Assembly: GCA_001556125.1 (NCBI GenBank)
Contig: LSIG01000110.1
Coordinates: 168,715 to 232,714 of the forward strand
Length of the DNA: 64,000 nucleotides
Direction: 5' to 3'
Source of the DNA: Rhizobiales bacterium CCH10-E5
Lineage (GTDB): Bacteria > Pseudomonadota > Alphaproteobacteria > Rhizobiales > Beijerinckiaceae
Part shown: piece by piece, positions 43,195 to 52,000 of the stretch
How positions within the stretch are numbered: position 1 is the first letter of the stretch
Layout: every line of letters begins with the position of its first letter
Translations under genes and position numbers: made by a program
The notes under the pieces: model-generated
Database searches by the model: none
What the model saw: only the letters and a program-made list of their open reading frames with translations
Told to the model about the DNA's origin: nothing

Positions 43195-43914
43195 ATGAAC
43201 GGCCCTGTTGCGCTGAAGCTGGCGGACCCCATCGTCCCGCAGATCATCCAGATCCTGCGGCAGGCGATCATCGAGATGCGCCTGAAGCCCGGCGAGGCCC
43301 TGTCGGAGAAGGAGGTCGCGCTGCGCTACGGCGTCAGCCGCCAGCCCGTGCGCGAGGCGTTCATCAAGCTCGCGGAAGCCGGCCTGCTGCAGGTGCTGCC
43401 GAGCCGCGGCACCTATGTCGTCAAGATCTCGGTGCGGGAGGTGCTCAATGCCCGATTCGTGCGCGAGGCCATCGAATGCGCGCTGGTGCGCAGCGCCGCC
43501 GAACTGATCGATCCCGCCGGCGTGGCCCGGATCGAACAGCTGGTCGTCGAGCAGAAGCTGGCGGCGGAGGCCGGCGATTCGGCTCGTTTCTATGCGCTCG
43601 ACGAGGCTTTCCATCGCGCCATCGCCGACTGCGTCGAATGCGATCCGGCGCTGCGCGTGGTCGAGAGCGCGCGCGCCCAGACCGACCGGGTGCGCTATCT
43701 CAGCCTGCCGGACGCCTCGCCGCTGGCGCTGCTGATCGCCCAGCACGAGGCCATTCTCGACGCCATCAAGGCGCGCGATCCCGAGCGGGCGGAGGCGGCG
43801 ATGCGCACCCATCTGCGCGAAATCCTGAGCGCCCTGCCCCGGCTGGCGGAGCGCTTCCCGGACGTGTTCGACCGCAGCGACGTGCCGCCGCACGCCCGAC
43901 CGATGCCGGCCTGA
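43195..43914 (+). CDS. GntR-family (FCD) transcriptional regulator of the TRAP/uxuA operon
   Basis: A 239-residue regulator. The HTH is LSEKEVALRYGVSRQPVREAFIKLAEAGLLQVLPSRGTYV, and the FCD ligand segments are FYALDEAFHRAIADCVECD and AQHEAILDAIKARDPERAEAAMRTHL. The ATG at 43195 has GGAGAAGG eight bases upstream; the earlier ATG at 43162 would place the start inside the operator region. Divergent from dctP, it most likely responds to a uronate or mannonate-type ligand, by analogy with UxuR/ExuR. Confidence 0.9.
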   Translation: MNGPVALKLADPIVPQIIQILRQAIIEMRLKPGEALSEKEVALRYGVSRQPVREAFIKLAEAGLLQVLPSRGTYVVKISVREVLNARFVREAIECALVRSAAELIDPAGVARIEQLVVEQKLAAEAGDSARFYALDEAFHRAIADCVECDPALRVVESARAQTDRVRYLSLPDASPLALLIAQHEAILDAIKARDPERAEAAMRTHLREILSALPRLAERFPDVFDRSDVPPHARPMPA

Positions 43915-43926
43915 GGCCCGCGCGGA

Positions 43927-44139
43927 TCAGCCGACGGAATCGGCCTTCGCCGTCGCGGCATCGAGCCGCGCGACCGTTTCCTCCAGGCTCTCGGCGACGC
44001 CGAGCATGAAGTCCTTGCCGAAGGCGATGATCGTGTCCGGCGGCTCGCCCTTGAAGGTGTAGACGACGCTGACCCGGTCGGGGTTGACGTAAACCGGCTT
44101 GCCGTCGGCCGGCGAGGTGAACTGGCAGAGCTTGGGCAT
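43927..44139 (-). CDS. Small hypothetical protein (FlbD-like pattern)
   Basis: A 70-residue protein: MPKLCQFTSPADGKPVYVNPDRV..., a short beta-rich segment, then DTIIAFGKDFMLGVAESLEETVARLD. The layout (asparagine after VYV, a beta hairpin, a V-x-ESLEE-V-x-R-L helix) resembles FlbD-type small proteins, but no flagellar gene is near, so this is only a pattern match. It converges on the gntR gene with a 12-bp gap. Function unknown. Confidence 0.6.
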   Translation of the reverse strand: MPKLCQFTSPADGKPVYVNPDRVSVVYTFKGEPPDTIIAFGKDFMLGVAESLEETVARLDAATAKADSVG

Positions 44140-44266
44140 GGAACGCTCGCGATTCGGTGCAGTCGCGCAGCTATACGACGAAGAATGGTGTCCGCTGAAG
44201 GCGCGGCGGCTTCAAGCGACGCTCTGGCTTATGTCCAAGCGCGCGGCTTCATAGTAGATGCCGGGC

Positions 44267-45676
44267 ATGGACGACGCCGCCCTGATCTCCAGCCTCGCCA
44301 GCCAAGGCCCGCTGCTGCTGACGGCGATCCATGTCGCCACGGCGGGGACGGTGACGATCCATGCGCTGATGCGCAAGCGCGACGTGCCGGCGGCGATCGG
44401 CTGGATCGGACTGGCCTGGCTCTCGCCCTTTTTCGGGCCGCTGCTCTATTTCGGCTTCGGCATCAACCGCGTGAAGCGCCGGGCCCGGCGGCTGCGCGGC
44501 GCCGAGGAGGCCGCCCGCAGCCAGCGCAGCCCGGTGGCGGCCGGGCCGACGGGCAGCCTGCAGCGCGCGGTGGGACGCATCACCCGCACACGGCCCGAGC
44601 CCGGCACGGTCTCTGCCGTGCTCGAATGCGGCGACGAGGCCTATCCGCGGATGCTGGCCGCGATCGACGCGGCCACGACGAGCGTCGCGCTCTCCACCTT
44701 CATCTTCCGCACGGACGAGCGCGGCCTGCGCTTCGTCGCGGCGCTGGTGGCGGCGCATCGCCGCGGCGTTGCCGTGCGCGTGCTGATCGACGGCTTCGGC
44801 GGCGGCTTCCTGTTCTCGCGCGCCTATCATGCGCTGAGGCGCGAGGGCGTGCCGGCGGCACGCTACCTGCATTCGCTGATGCCGTGGAAGATGCCGCTCC
44901 TCGACCTGCGCCTGCACAAGAAGATCCTGGTGATCGACGGCTGCCGGGCCTTCATCGGCGGGCTCAACATCGGCGGCGAGAACTGCCCCGCCGAACCGGT
45001 GCGCGACGTGCATTTCCTGGTCGAAGGGCCGGTCGTCCGCCAGGTCATGGAGAGCTTCCAGGACGACTGGACCTTCTCGACAGGCGAGGCGCTGGATGGG
45101 GACGCCTGGTTCCCGGCGATCCCGCCCCAAGGGGGCGCCCCGGCCCGGGTCATCTCCTCTGGGCCCGATCAGAGCGTCGACCAGCTCATGCTGGTGCTGC
45201 TGGCGGCGATCAACACGGCCTCGTCCAGCCTGCGGATCGCGACGCCCTATTTCCTGCCGGACGAGCAGATCATCACCGCCCTGCAACTGGCCGCGCTGCG
45301 CGGAGTCGAGGTCCATGTCGTCATCCCCGGCCGCAACAACCATCGCCTGATGGGCTGGGCGATGCAGGCCCATATCCGTCCCCTGCTCAAGGCGGGCTGC
45401 CGGATCTGGCATTCGCCCGACCCGTTCGACCACTCCAAGCTGGCCACGGTCGACGATGGCTGGAGCCTGATCGGCAGCGCCAACTGGGATGCGCGCAGCC
45501 TGCGCCTGAACTTCGAAATCACCATGGAGTTGTACGACCCGGAGCTGGCGGTTCGCATCGCAGCGCTGATCGACGCCAAGCGGGGCCAGGCCGTGACACT
45601 GGAGCAGATCGACGCGCGCTGGCCGATCGTCAAGATTCGCGATGCCGCGGCGCGGTTGCTGATGCCCTATCTGTGA
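44267..45676 (+). CDS. cls: Cardiolipin synthase (phospholipase D family)
   Basis: A 469-residue protein. Two N-terminal membrane segments (LLLTAIHVATAGTVTIHALM and AAIGWIGLAWLSPFFGPLLYFGFG) precede two PLD domains with HKD motifs: LHKKILVIDG near residue 217 and DHSKLATVDDGWSLIGSANWD near residue 391. It joins phosphatidylglycerol units into cardiolipin at the inner membrane. The ATG at 44267 is favoured; an ATG three codons upstream is equally open. An EEP-family gene follows 10 bp on, a common pairing. Confidence 0.92.
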   Translation: MDDAALISSLASQGPLLLTAIHVATAGTVTIHALMRKRDVPAAIGWIGLAWLSPFFGPLLYFGFGINRVKRRARRLRGAEEAARSQRSPVAAGPTGSLQRAVGRITRTRPEPGTVSAVLECGDEAYPRMLAAIDAATTSVALSTFIFRTDERGLRFVAALVAAHRRGVAVRVLIDGFGGGFLFSRAYHALRREGVPAARYLHSLMPWKMPLLDLRLHKKILVIDGCRAFIGGLNIGGENCPAEPVRDVHFLVEGPVVRQVMESFQDDWTFSTGEALDGDAWFPAIPPQGGAPARVISSGPDQSVDQLMLVLLAAINTASSSLRIATPYFLPDEQIITALQLAALRGVEVHVVIPGRNNHRLMGWAMQAHIRPLLKAGCRIWHSPDPFDHSKLATVDDGWSLIGSANWDARSLRLNFEITMELYDPELAVRIAALIDAKRGQAVTLEQIDARWPIVKIRDAAARLLMPYL

Positions 45677-45686
45677 GCGAGGTCGT

Positions 45687-46409
45687 GTGAAGGTCGCTTC
45701 CTACAACATTCACAAATGCCGCGGCACCGACAGGCGCGTACGTCCTGACCGGATCGTCTCCGTGCTGGCCGAGATCGGCGCGGATCTGGTGGCGCTGCAG
45801 GAGGTCGACCGGCGCTTCGGGCAGCGCACGGGCCTTCTCGATCCCGCCGCCATCCTGCGCGAGACGGGCCTGCACTTGCTCGTCCAATCGGATGTGGCCG
45901 ACGGCCATGGCTGGCACGGCAACGCCCTGCTGGTGCGCGGCGAGCCCCTCTCCTACCGGCGCTTCCGCCTGAAGCTGCCCGGCGTCGAGCCGCGCGGCGC
46001 GGTGGTGGCGGAACTCGATCTCGGCGAGGGGCGCTTCCGCGTCATCGCAGCCCATCTCGGCCTGCTGCGGCGTTCGCGCATCGACCAGGCGACGACGCTG
46101 CTGCACGCCTTCCTCGAACTCACGCCGATGCCGACGATCCTGCTGGGCGACTTCAACGAATGGCGGCGCGGGCGGCGCTCGGCGCTCGATGTGCTCGTCC
46201 CGCATTTCGCCGATATGAAGCACCCGCCGAGCTTCCCCTCGCGCCGGCCGATGCTGCCCCTCGACCGCATCCTGGCCTGGCCGGACGGGCTGATCTCCGA
46301 ACTCGCGGTCCATGACACGCCGCTGGCCCGCAAGGCCTCTGACCATCTGCCCTTGACGGCGCGGATCGACGTGGCGCGGCTGCAGGCCGCCATGGTCAGC
46401 GCGGCCTGA
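45687..46409 (+). CDS. Endonuclease/exonuclease/phosphatase-family protein
   Basis: A 240-residue EEP-fold hydrolase. VKVASYNIHKC, VALQEVD, AAHLGLLRRSR, LLGDFNEW and the C-terminal ASDHLPL carry the Asn, Glu, His, Asp-x-Asn and terminal Asp-His active-site set. Start GTG at 45687. Family members cleave phosphoesters of nucleic acids or lipids, and the coupling to cls suggests a membrane-phospholipid or related role. Confidence 0.9.
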   Translation: MKVASYNIHKCRGTDRRVRPDRIVSVLAEIGADLVALQEVDRRFGQRTGLLDPAAILRETGLHLLVQSDVADGHGWHGNALLVRGEPLSYRRFRLKLPGVEPRGAVVAELDLGEGRFRVIAAHLGLLRRSRIDQATTLLHAFLELTPMPTILLGDFNEWRRGRRSALDVLVPHFADMKHPPSFPSRRPMLPLDRILAWPDGLISELAVHDTPLARKASDHLPLTARIDVARLQAAMVSAA

Positions 46410-46424
46410 GGCTGACGCCCGACC

Positions 46425-48368
46425 TCAGACCGCGGGTATGGCCGATGCCGCGAACGGCGCCGGCTCCTCCTCGCCCCGCGGCAGCATCCGCGCTGCATTG
46501 GCGAGGAAGAGCAGCTCCGAGCCGACATGGATGAAGGCCGCGATGAGCGGGTCGAGATGCCCCGTCGCCGCCAACGCGATGCCGACCGCATCGACGATCA
46601 GCGTTCCGGCGAAGTTCTGCCAGATGACGCGGCGCGTCCGCCTCGCGATCAGCAGCGTATCGACCAGCTTCAGCAGATCGTTGCCGATCAAGATGATGTC
46701 GGCGCTCTCCTTGGCAATGTCGGTGCCCGCGCCCATGGCGATGCCGAGGCTGGCGGCCGTGAGCGCCGGCGCATCGTTGACGCCGTCGCCGACCATGCCA
46801 ACGACGCGCCCTTCGCCGACGAGCTTGCGCACGCGCACCAGCTTGTCCTGCGGCAGCATGTCGCCGACCGCCTCGGCAATGCCGATCTGGCGGGCGACGC
46901 TCGTCGCGACCACGGCCGTATCCCCCGAGAACAGAAGCGTCCTGACACCGATGCCGGCCAGCGCCGCCATCGCAGCAGCAGCCTCCGGACGCAGCGCATC
47001 CGCGACGATGATCTCGCCGAGGAAGCGCCTGTCCGCCGCGACGACGATGTCCGAGCCGACGACCGGGTGGTCGCGGGGTGGCACCGCCACGCCCGCCTCC
47101 TCGAGCAGCGGCCGGTTGCCGACCAGCACGGTACGGCCCTCGACCACGGCCGTGATGCCGCGCGCCAGCTTGAATTCGGCCGAAGACGGTTCCGGCACCG
47201 AAAGACCCCGCGCGCTCGCCTCCTCGACGACGGCGCGGGCCAGCGGATGCTCGGAGCGCAATTCCGCCGCTGCCGTCAGCCGCAGCAGTTCGAGCCGATC
47301 GACGCCCGGAGCCGGCAGGATCTGCTCGACACCGGGCTGGCCCAGCGTGAGCGTGCCGGTCTTGTCGAGGACCAGCGTATCCAGCTGCCCCAGCGTCTCG
47401 AGATGAATGCCGCCCTTGATGATCGCGCCGAGCCGCGCCGCGCGGCCGATGCCGCCGAGGATGGCGATCGGCGTGCCCGCCGCGATGCCGCAGGCGCCGG
47501 CCACGATGATGACCGAGATCGTGTCGCGCAGGTCGCGCGTGATGAGCCAGGTCATCAAGGCGGCAAAGGCGGCGGCATAGACGAGGTAGCCCGCCATCCG
47601 GTCGGCGAGCTTCTGGACCGGGGCCCGGCTCTGCTCGGCCGCCTCCACCGCCTCGATGATCTGGCCGTAGCTGGTGTCGCGCCCGATGCGTTCGACCGCG
47701 ATCTCCAGCGCGCCCATATGATTGATCGAGCCGGCATAGACGGCGTCGCCCACCGCTCTGTCGACAGGCATGGATTCGCCGGTGATGCGCGACTGGTCGA
47801 CCATCGAGTGACCGTCGGTGACGACCCCGTCGACCGGGATCTTTTCGCCCGGATTGACCAGCACGATGTCGCCGATCGCGACCTCGTCGACGGACACTGT
47901 CACGGTTCCGTCGCCGCGCCGGATGCGCGCCTCGCGCGGAATGAAGGCCACGAGATCGCCGATCGCGCGGCGGCCGCGGGCGATCGTCAGATGTTCGAGT
48001 TCCTCGGCGACCAGGACGAAGAGGGTGACGACGAGCGCGGTGAAGATCTCGGCGATCGCGGCGGCGGCGGCGATCGCGATGAGCATGGAGAGTTCCATGG
48101 TCATGCGACGCGCGAGAAGATTGGCCAGGGCTTCCCGCAGCACCGGCCAGACGCTGAAGGCGAGCGCCAGAAGGCCGATCACGCTGACCTGTGGGATGGG
48201 CTCGTAGACCCGGAACCACACGGCCGCGGCTCCCAGCGCCGCGACGGCGATGCGGGCGACCGCCAGAGGCTCGAAAGGCGCGTGCTGGTGAACGTCGTCG
48301 CGGGCGTGGAGCGGCACAGGCGTCGCCGCTCGCTCCAGGACGGCGGCCTTCTCGTCGACCATCGTCAT
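46425..48368 (-). CDS. P1B-type metal ATPase with degenerate transmembrane metal motif
   Basis: A 647-residue P-type ATPase with the complete catalytic core: TGES (197-200), phosphorylation site DKTGT (335-339), SEHPLA (372-377) and GDGVND (527-532). There is no N-terminal HMA domain, only a His-containing lead (HARDDVHQHAPF). The intramembrane motif, normally CPC, CPH, SPC or similar, reads GAC (291-293, in VAGACGIAAGTP), so the usual Cys-Pro pair is missing and only the last Cys is kept. It probably still pumps a cation, but its metal is unpredictable. The gene is preceded by GGGAGA and converges on the EEP gene. Confidence 0.85.
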   Translation of the reverse strand: MTMVDEKAAVLERAATPVPLHARDDVHQHAPFEPLAVARIAVAALGAAAVWFRVYEPIPQVSVIGLLALAFSVWPVLREALANLLARRMTMELSMLIAIAAAAAIAEIFTALVVTLFVLVAEELEHLTIARGRRAIGDLVAFIPREARIRRGDGTVTVSVDEVAIGDIVLVNPGEKIPVDGVVTDGHSMVDQSRITGESMPVDRAVGDAVYAGSINHMGALEIAVERIGRDTSYGQIIEAVEAAEQSRAPVQKLADRMAGYLVYAAAFAALMTWLITRDLRDTISVIIVAGACGIAAGTPIAILGGIGRAARLGAIIKGGIHLETLGQLDTLVLDKTGTLTLGQPGVEQILPAPGVDRLELLRLTAAAELRSEHPLARAVVEEASARGLSVPEPSSAEFKLARGITAVVEGRTVLVGNRPLLEEAGVAVPPRDHPVVGSDIVVAADRRFLGEIIVADALRPEAAAAMAALAGIGVRTLLFSGDTAVVATSVARQIGIAEAVGDMLPQDKLVRVRKLVGEGRVVGMVGDGVNDAPALTAASLGIAMGAGTDIAKESADIILIGNDLLKLVDTLLIARRTRRVIWQNFAGTLIVDAVGIALAATGHLDPLIAAFIHVGSELLFLANAARMLPRGEEEPAPFAASAIPAV

Positions 48369-48461
48369 GGACGTTCTCCCGCTCGCGGCTATCCGGCGGC
48401 CGGACGGCCTTTGCTGCCCAGCAGAGCTAGGCCCGCTGAACCATCGCCGCCTTGCGGCGGA

Positions 48462-49142
48462 TCAAGGCCGCCGGGCGAAACGCGTCTCGACGGCGGCGAT
48501 ATAGGCGTCGCGCGAGGGGCCGAGATGTTGGCGGCAGAGGGCCACGAGGCGGGGACGGTCGCCAGCAGCCAGGGCCTCGACCATCGCGGCATGCTCGTCG
48601 CGCGCCAGCGCCAGATGCTCGGGGCTGGCGGCGGTGATCGAGCGGGCGCCATGGACCTTCTGCGCCAGCCCCTGGATCAGCTCGACCAAATGGGGGTTGC
48701 CGCAGGCGCGAAACAGCGTCTCGTGGAAGCGCATATTGGCGCGGAAGGCACCGCGCGCATCGCCGGCCGCCACTGCCTCGGCATGGAGCTGCTGCAGCGC
48801 CCGCAGCGGCGCCAGCACCTCCGGCGCGACGGGCAGCGGAATCTGCTCGGCGGCGAGCGTCTCCAGCACCTCGCGGACGGAATAGATCTGACGGACCTCG
48901 GCGGGGTCGAGCAGCCGGACCACGGCGCCGCGGTTGGGGATGCGCTCGACCAGCCCGACCCGCTCAAGCTCGGCCAGCGCCTCGCGCACGACATGGCGCT
49001 TCACCCCGAGCCGTTCCGCCAGTTCCTCTTCGACGAGGCGCTCGCGCGGCAGGAGCCAGCCGAGGACGATCTCCTCCTCCAGCATGGCGGCGACGGAGCG
49101 GACGCGGTCGGCGGTCTGGGCCTTGAGAGCGGTATCCGGCAT
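48462..49142 (-). CDS. GntR-family (FCD) transcriptional regulator
   Basis: A 226-residue regulator. HTH: VEEELAERLGVKRHVVREALAELERVGLVERIPNRGAVVRLL. FCD segments: ANMRFHETLFRACGNPH and ARDEHAAMVEALAAGD. It is divergent to the IlvD/Edd dehydratase operon with a near-perfect 22-bp palindrome in the gap, and is the likely regulator of that operon. Confidence 0.9.
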   Translation of the reverse strand: MPDTALKAQTADRVRSVAAMLEEEIVLGWLLPRERLVEEELAERLGVKRHVVREALAELERVGLVERIPNRGAVVRLLDPAEVRQIYSVREVLETLAAEQIPLPVAPEVLAPLRALQQLHAEAVAAGDARGAFRANMRFHETLFRACGNPHLVELIQGLAQKVHGARSITAASPEHLALARDEHAAMVEALAAGDRPRLVALCRQHLGPSRDAYIAAVETRFARRP

Positions 49143-49160
49143 GCCCGATCGTAACCTTTG

Positions 49161-49182
49161 CCATGATTGTTGACAATGATGG
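49161..49182. promoter_or_regulatory. Candidate operator of the dehydratase regulator
   Basis: ATTGT-TG-ACAAT (49166-49177) forms the core; the flanks CCAT and ATGG extend it to a 22-bp inverted repeat with one mismatched pair (49161-49182). It lies 19 bp upstream of the gntR start and 23 bp upstream of the dehydratase ATG, so binding would block both promoters. Confidence 0.6.
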
Positions 49183-49204
49183 CGACAGCCCTAAAGCTGC
49201 CGAC

Positions 49205-50929
49205 ATGAGCGCTTCCGACGACGATACCCCATCCACGGCTCCTGCGGCACGCGGCCTGCGCCGCAATCTCGCGACCTATGGCGATCCCGGCTTCTCGCTG
49301 TTCCTGCGCAAGGCCTTCATCAAGGCGGCCGGCTTTTCGGACGACGCGCTCGACCGGCCGATCATCGGCATCACCAACACCTTCAGCGACTTCAATCCCT
49401 GCCATGGCAATGTGCCGCGGCTGATCGAGGCGGTGAAGCGCGGCGTGATGCTGGCGGGCGGCCTGCCGATGGAGTTCCCGACGATCTCCATCCACGAGTC
49501 CTTCGCCAACCCGACCTCGATGTTCCTTCGCAACCTGATGGCGATCGACACCGAGGAGATGATCCGCGCTCAGCCCTGCGACTCGGTCGTGCTGATCGGC
49601 GGCTGCGACAAGACCGTTCCGGCCCAGCTCATGGGTGCGGTGAGCGCCGATGTCCCGGCGATCCAGCTGATCACGGGACCGATGCTCGTCGGCCACCACA
49701 AGGGCGAGGTCCTGGGCGCCTGCACCGACTGCCGTCGCCTCTGGGGCCAGCACCGCGCCGGACAGATCGACGAGGCCGAGATCGAGGTGCTGAGCGGGCG
49801 CCTCGCGCCTACCCAGGGCACCTGCATGGTGATGGGCACGGCGAGCACGATGGGTTGCCTGGTCGAGGCGCTCGGCATCGCCCTGCCCGGCTCGGGCACG
49901 ATCCCCGCAACGCATGCCGACCGCATTCGCGCCGCGGAAGCCAGCGGGCGCGAGGCGGTTCGCCTCGCCAAGGGCGGGCCGAAGCCGAGCGACCTGCTGA
50001 CGAAGACGGCCTTCCGCAACGCGCTGACGGTGCTGCAGGCGATCGGCGGCTCGACCAACGGGCTGGTGCATCTGGCCGCCATCGCGCGGCGCGCCGGCCT
50101 CTCGATCGATCTCGAGGAGTTCGACGCCATCGGCCGGAAGGTGCCGGTGCTGATCGACCTGAAGCCGTCCGGCGACCACTACATGGAGCATTTCCACTGG
50201 GCCGGCGGCGTGCCCAAGCTGATGAAGGAGCTGGGCGACCATCTCGACCGCTCGGCGCCGACCATCGACGGGCGGACGATCGGCGAGATCGCCGATGCGG
50301 CCGAGGACATCCCGAACCAGACCATCATCCGCAGCGCCGCGAGCCCGGTGAAGCCGACCGGCGGCATGGCCGTGCTGCGCGGCAATCTCGCGCCGGGTGG
50401 CGCGGTGATCAAGCATTCGGCCGCCTCTCCCGCCCTGCTCAAGCATACCGGCCGCGCCGTCGTCTTTGCCTCGGTCGAGGACATGGTGCGGCGCATGGAC
50501 GATCCGGCGCTCGACGTGAAGGCCGACGATGTGCTGGTCCTGACCAATGCCGGGCCGAAGGGTGCGCCCGGCATGCCCGAGGCCGGCTATATCCCGATCC
50601 CGAAGAAGCTGGCCCAGGCCGGCGTCAAGGACATGGTCCGCATCTCCGATGCCCGCATGAGCGGGACGGCCTTCGGCACCATCGTGCTGCACATCACGCC
50701 GGAATCGGCCGTCGGCGGGCCGCTCGGACTCGTCCGCGACGGCGACATGATCCGGCTCGACGTCGAGGCGCGCGAGATCGCGCTGCTCGTCGACGAGGCC
50801 GAACTGGAGCGGCGCAAGGGCGAGTGGCAGCCGCCGGCCCATCTCACTCAGGAGAGCCGCGGCTATCGCCATCTCTACCTCACCACCGTCCTGCAGGCGG
50901 ACGAAGGCTGCGACTTCGATTTCTGCTGA
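49205..50929 (+). CDS. IlvD/Edd-family sugar-acid dehydratase (arabonate dehydratase-like)
   Basis: A 574-residue Fe-S dehydratase. The cluster ligands are in NPCHGNVPRL, GGCDKTVPAQ and TASTMGCLVEALG; DARMSGTAFGTIVLHITPESAVGGPL is the conserved C-terminal segment. The TTVLQADEGCDFDF end and the N-terminal RSx-like lead are typical of pentonate/arabonate dehydratases rather than IlvD itself. It would make a 2-keto-3-deoxy acid. The ATG at 49205 is used because the upstream ATG at 49163 lies inside the operator. It starts an operon with a Bug protein and dehydrogenase. Confidence 0.9.
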   Translation: MSASDDDTPSTAPAARGLRRNLATYGDPGFSLFLRKAFIKAAGFSDDALDRPIIGITNTFSDFNPCHGNVPRLIEAVKRGVMLAGGLPMEFPTISIHESFANPTSMFLRNLMAIDTEEMIRAQPCDSVVLIGGCDKTVPAQLMGAVSADVPAIQLITGPMLVGHHKGEVLGACTDCRRLWGQHRAGQIDEAEIEVLSGRLAPTQGTCMVMGTASTMGCLVEALGIALPGSGTIPATHADRIRAAEASGREAVRLAKGGPKPSDLLTKTAFRNALTVLQAIGGSTNGLVHLAAIARRAGLSIDLEEFDAIGRKVPVLIDLKPSGDHYMEHFHWAGGVPKLMKELGDHLDRSAPTIDGRTIGEIADAAEDIPNQTIIRSAASPVKPTGGMAVLRGNLAPGGAVIKHSAASPALLKHTGRAVVFASVEDMVRRMDDPALDVKADDVLVLTNAGPKGAPGMPEAGYIPIPKKLAQAGVKDMVRISDARMSGTAFGTIVLHITPESAVGGPLGLVRDGDMIRLDVEAREIALLVDEAELERRKGEWQPPAHLTQESRGYRHLYLTTVLQADEGCDFDFC

Positions 50930-51006
50930 CCGGCCAGCCCGGCCCAAGCTTCTCGAACGAGACCGGATCAACCGGCCCTTTGCGACCCCTTTCGGAGGAC
51001 ACTCCC

Positions 51007-51981
51007 ATGCTCAACCGCCGCCATCTCGTCTGCCTCATCGCCGGCCTGTCGCTCGCCCTCCCCGGCCGCGCCTTCGCCCAGGCCTATCCGCAGAAGCCGA
51101 TTACGCTGGTCGTGCCCTATGCGCCGGGCGGTGCCACCGACATCATCGGCCGCGTCGTGGCGGAAGAGATGTCCAACGGCCTCGGTCAGCGCATGGTTGT
51201 CGAGAACCGCGCGGGCGCCGGCGGCAGCGTCGGGGCGGCGGCGGCCTCGCGTGCGCAGCCGGACGGCTACACGCTGCTGCTCGGAGCGCTGACCAGCCAC
51301 TCGATCAATATGAGCCTGCAGGCCAAGCCGGGCTTCGACCTGAAGAAGGACCTCGTGCCCGTCGGGCTCGCCGGCAATGTCGGGCTGGCGCTGGTCGTCC
51401 ACCCCTCGGTGACGGCGAAGACGGTTCCCGAGTTGATCACCCTGATCAAGGCGAAGCCCGAAGAGTATTCCTACGCCTCCTCCGGCCAGGGCTCGCCGCA
51501 GCATCTCTCGGGCGAGCTCTTCAACCTCAAGGCCGGCACCAAGATGCCGGTGGTGCCCTATCGCGGCTCCGGCCCGGCCATGACCGACATGGTCGCCGGT
51601 CAGGTCAAGATCATGTTCGACACCATTCCTGCCGTGCTCCAGCATGTGAAGGGCGGGACGCTGCGGGCGATCGCCACCACGGGCACCGAGGTCTCGCCCT
51701 TCATGCCGGAGACGCCGACGGCGATCTCGCAGGGGCTCGCCGGCTTCGAAGTCTCGTCCTGGTTCGGGATGCTGGCGCCGGCCGGCACGCCGCAGCCGAT
51801 CGTCGACAAGCTCAACGCCGAGCTGAACAAGGCGCTGCAGAGCCCTAAGCTCAAGGAGGCGCTGGCGCTGCAGGGCGTGGTGCCGAAGCCGAGCACGCCC
51901 GCCGAAGCGGCCGCGCGCATCGACAGCGAGATTGCCAAATGGGGCGATCTGATCAAGACGAGCGGCATCAAGGCAGAGTGA
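51007..51981 (+). CDS. Bug/TctC-family binding protein (orphan)
   Basis: A 324-residue periplasmic protein with a Sec signal (MLNRRHLVCLIAGLSLALPGRAFAQ) and the Bug consensus YPQKPITLVVPYAPGGATDIIGRVVAEEMSNGLGQRMVVENRAGAGGSVGA, with VPYRGSGPAMTDMVAGQVKIMFDT. No tctA/tctB genes accompany it, so it must use membrane subunits elsewhere, possibly those at 32-34 kb, or act as a sensor. Confidence 0.92.
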   Translation: MLNRRHLVCLIAGLSLALPGRAFAQAYPQKPITLVVPYAPGGATDIIGRVVAEEMSNGLGQRMVVENRAGAGGSVGAAAASRAQPDGYTLLLGALTSHSINMSLQAKPGFDLKKDLVPVGLAGNVGLALVVHPSVTAKTVPELITLIKAKPEEYSYASSGQGSPQHLSGELFNLKAGTKMPVVPYRGSGPAMTDMVAGQVKIMFDTIPAVLQHVKGGTLRAIATTGTEVSPFMPETPTAISQGLAGFEVSSWFGMLAPAGTPQPIVDKLNAELNKALQSPKLKEALALQGVVPKPSTPAEAAARIDSEIAKWGDLIKTSGIKAE

Positions 51982-52000
51982 GCGCCAGGGTCCGACCGTC

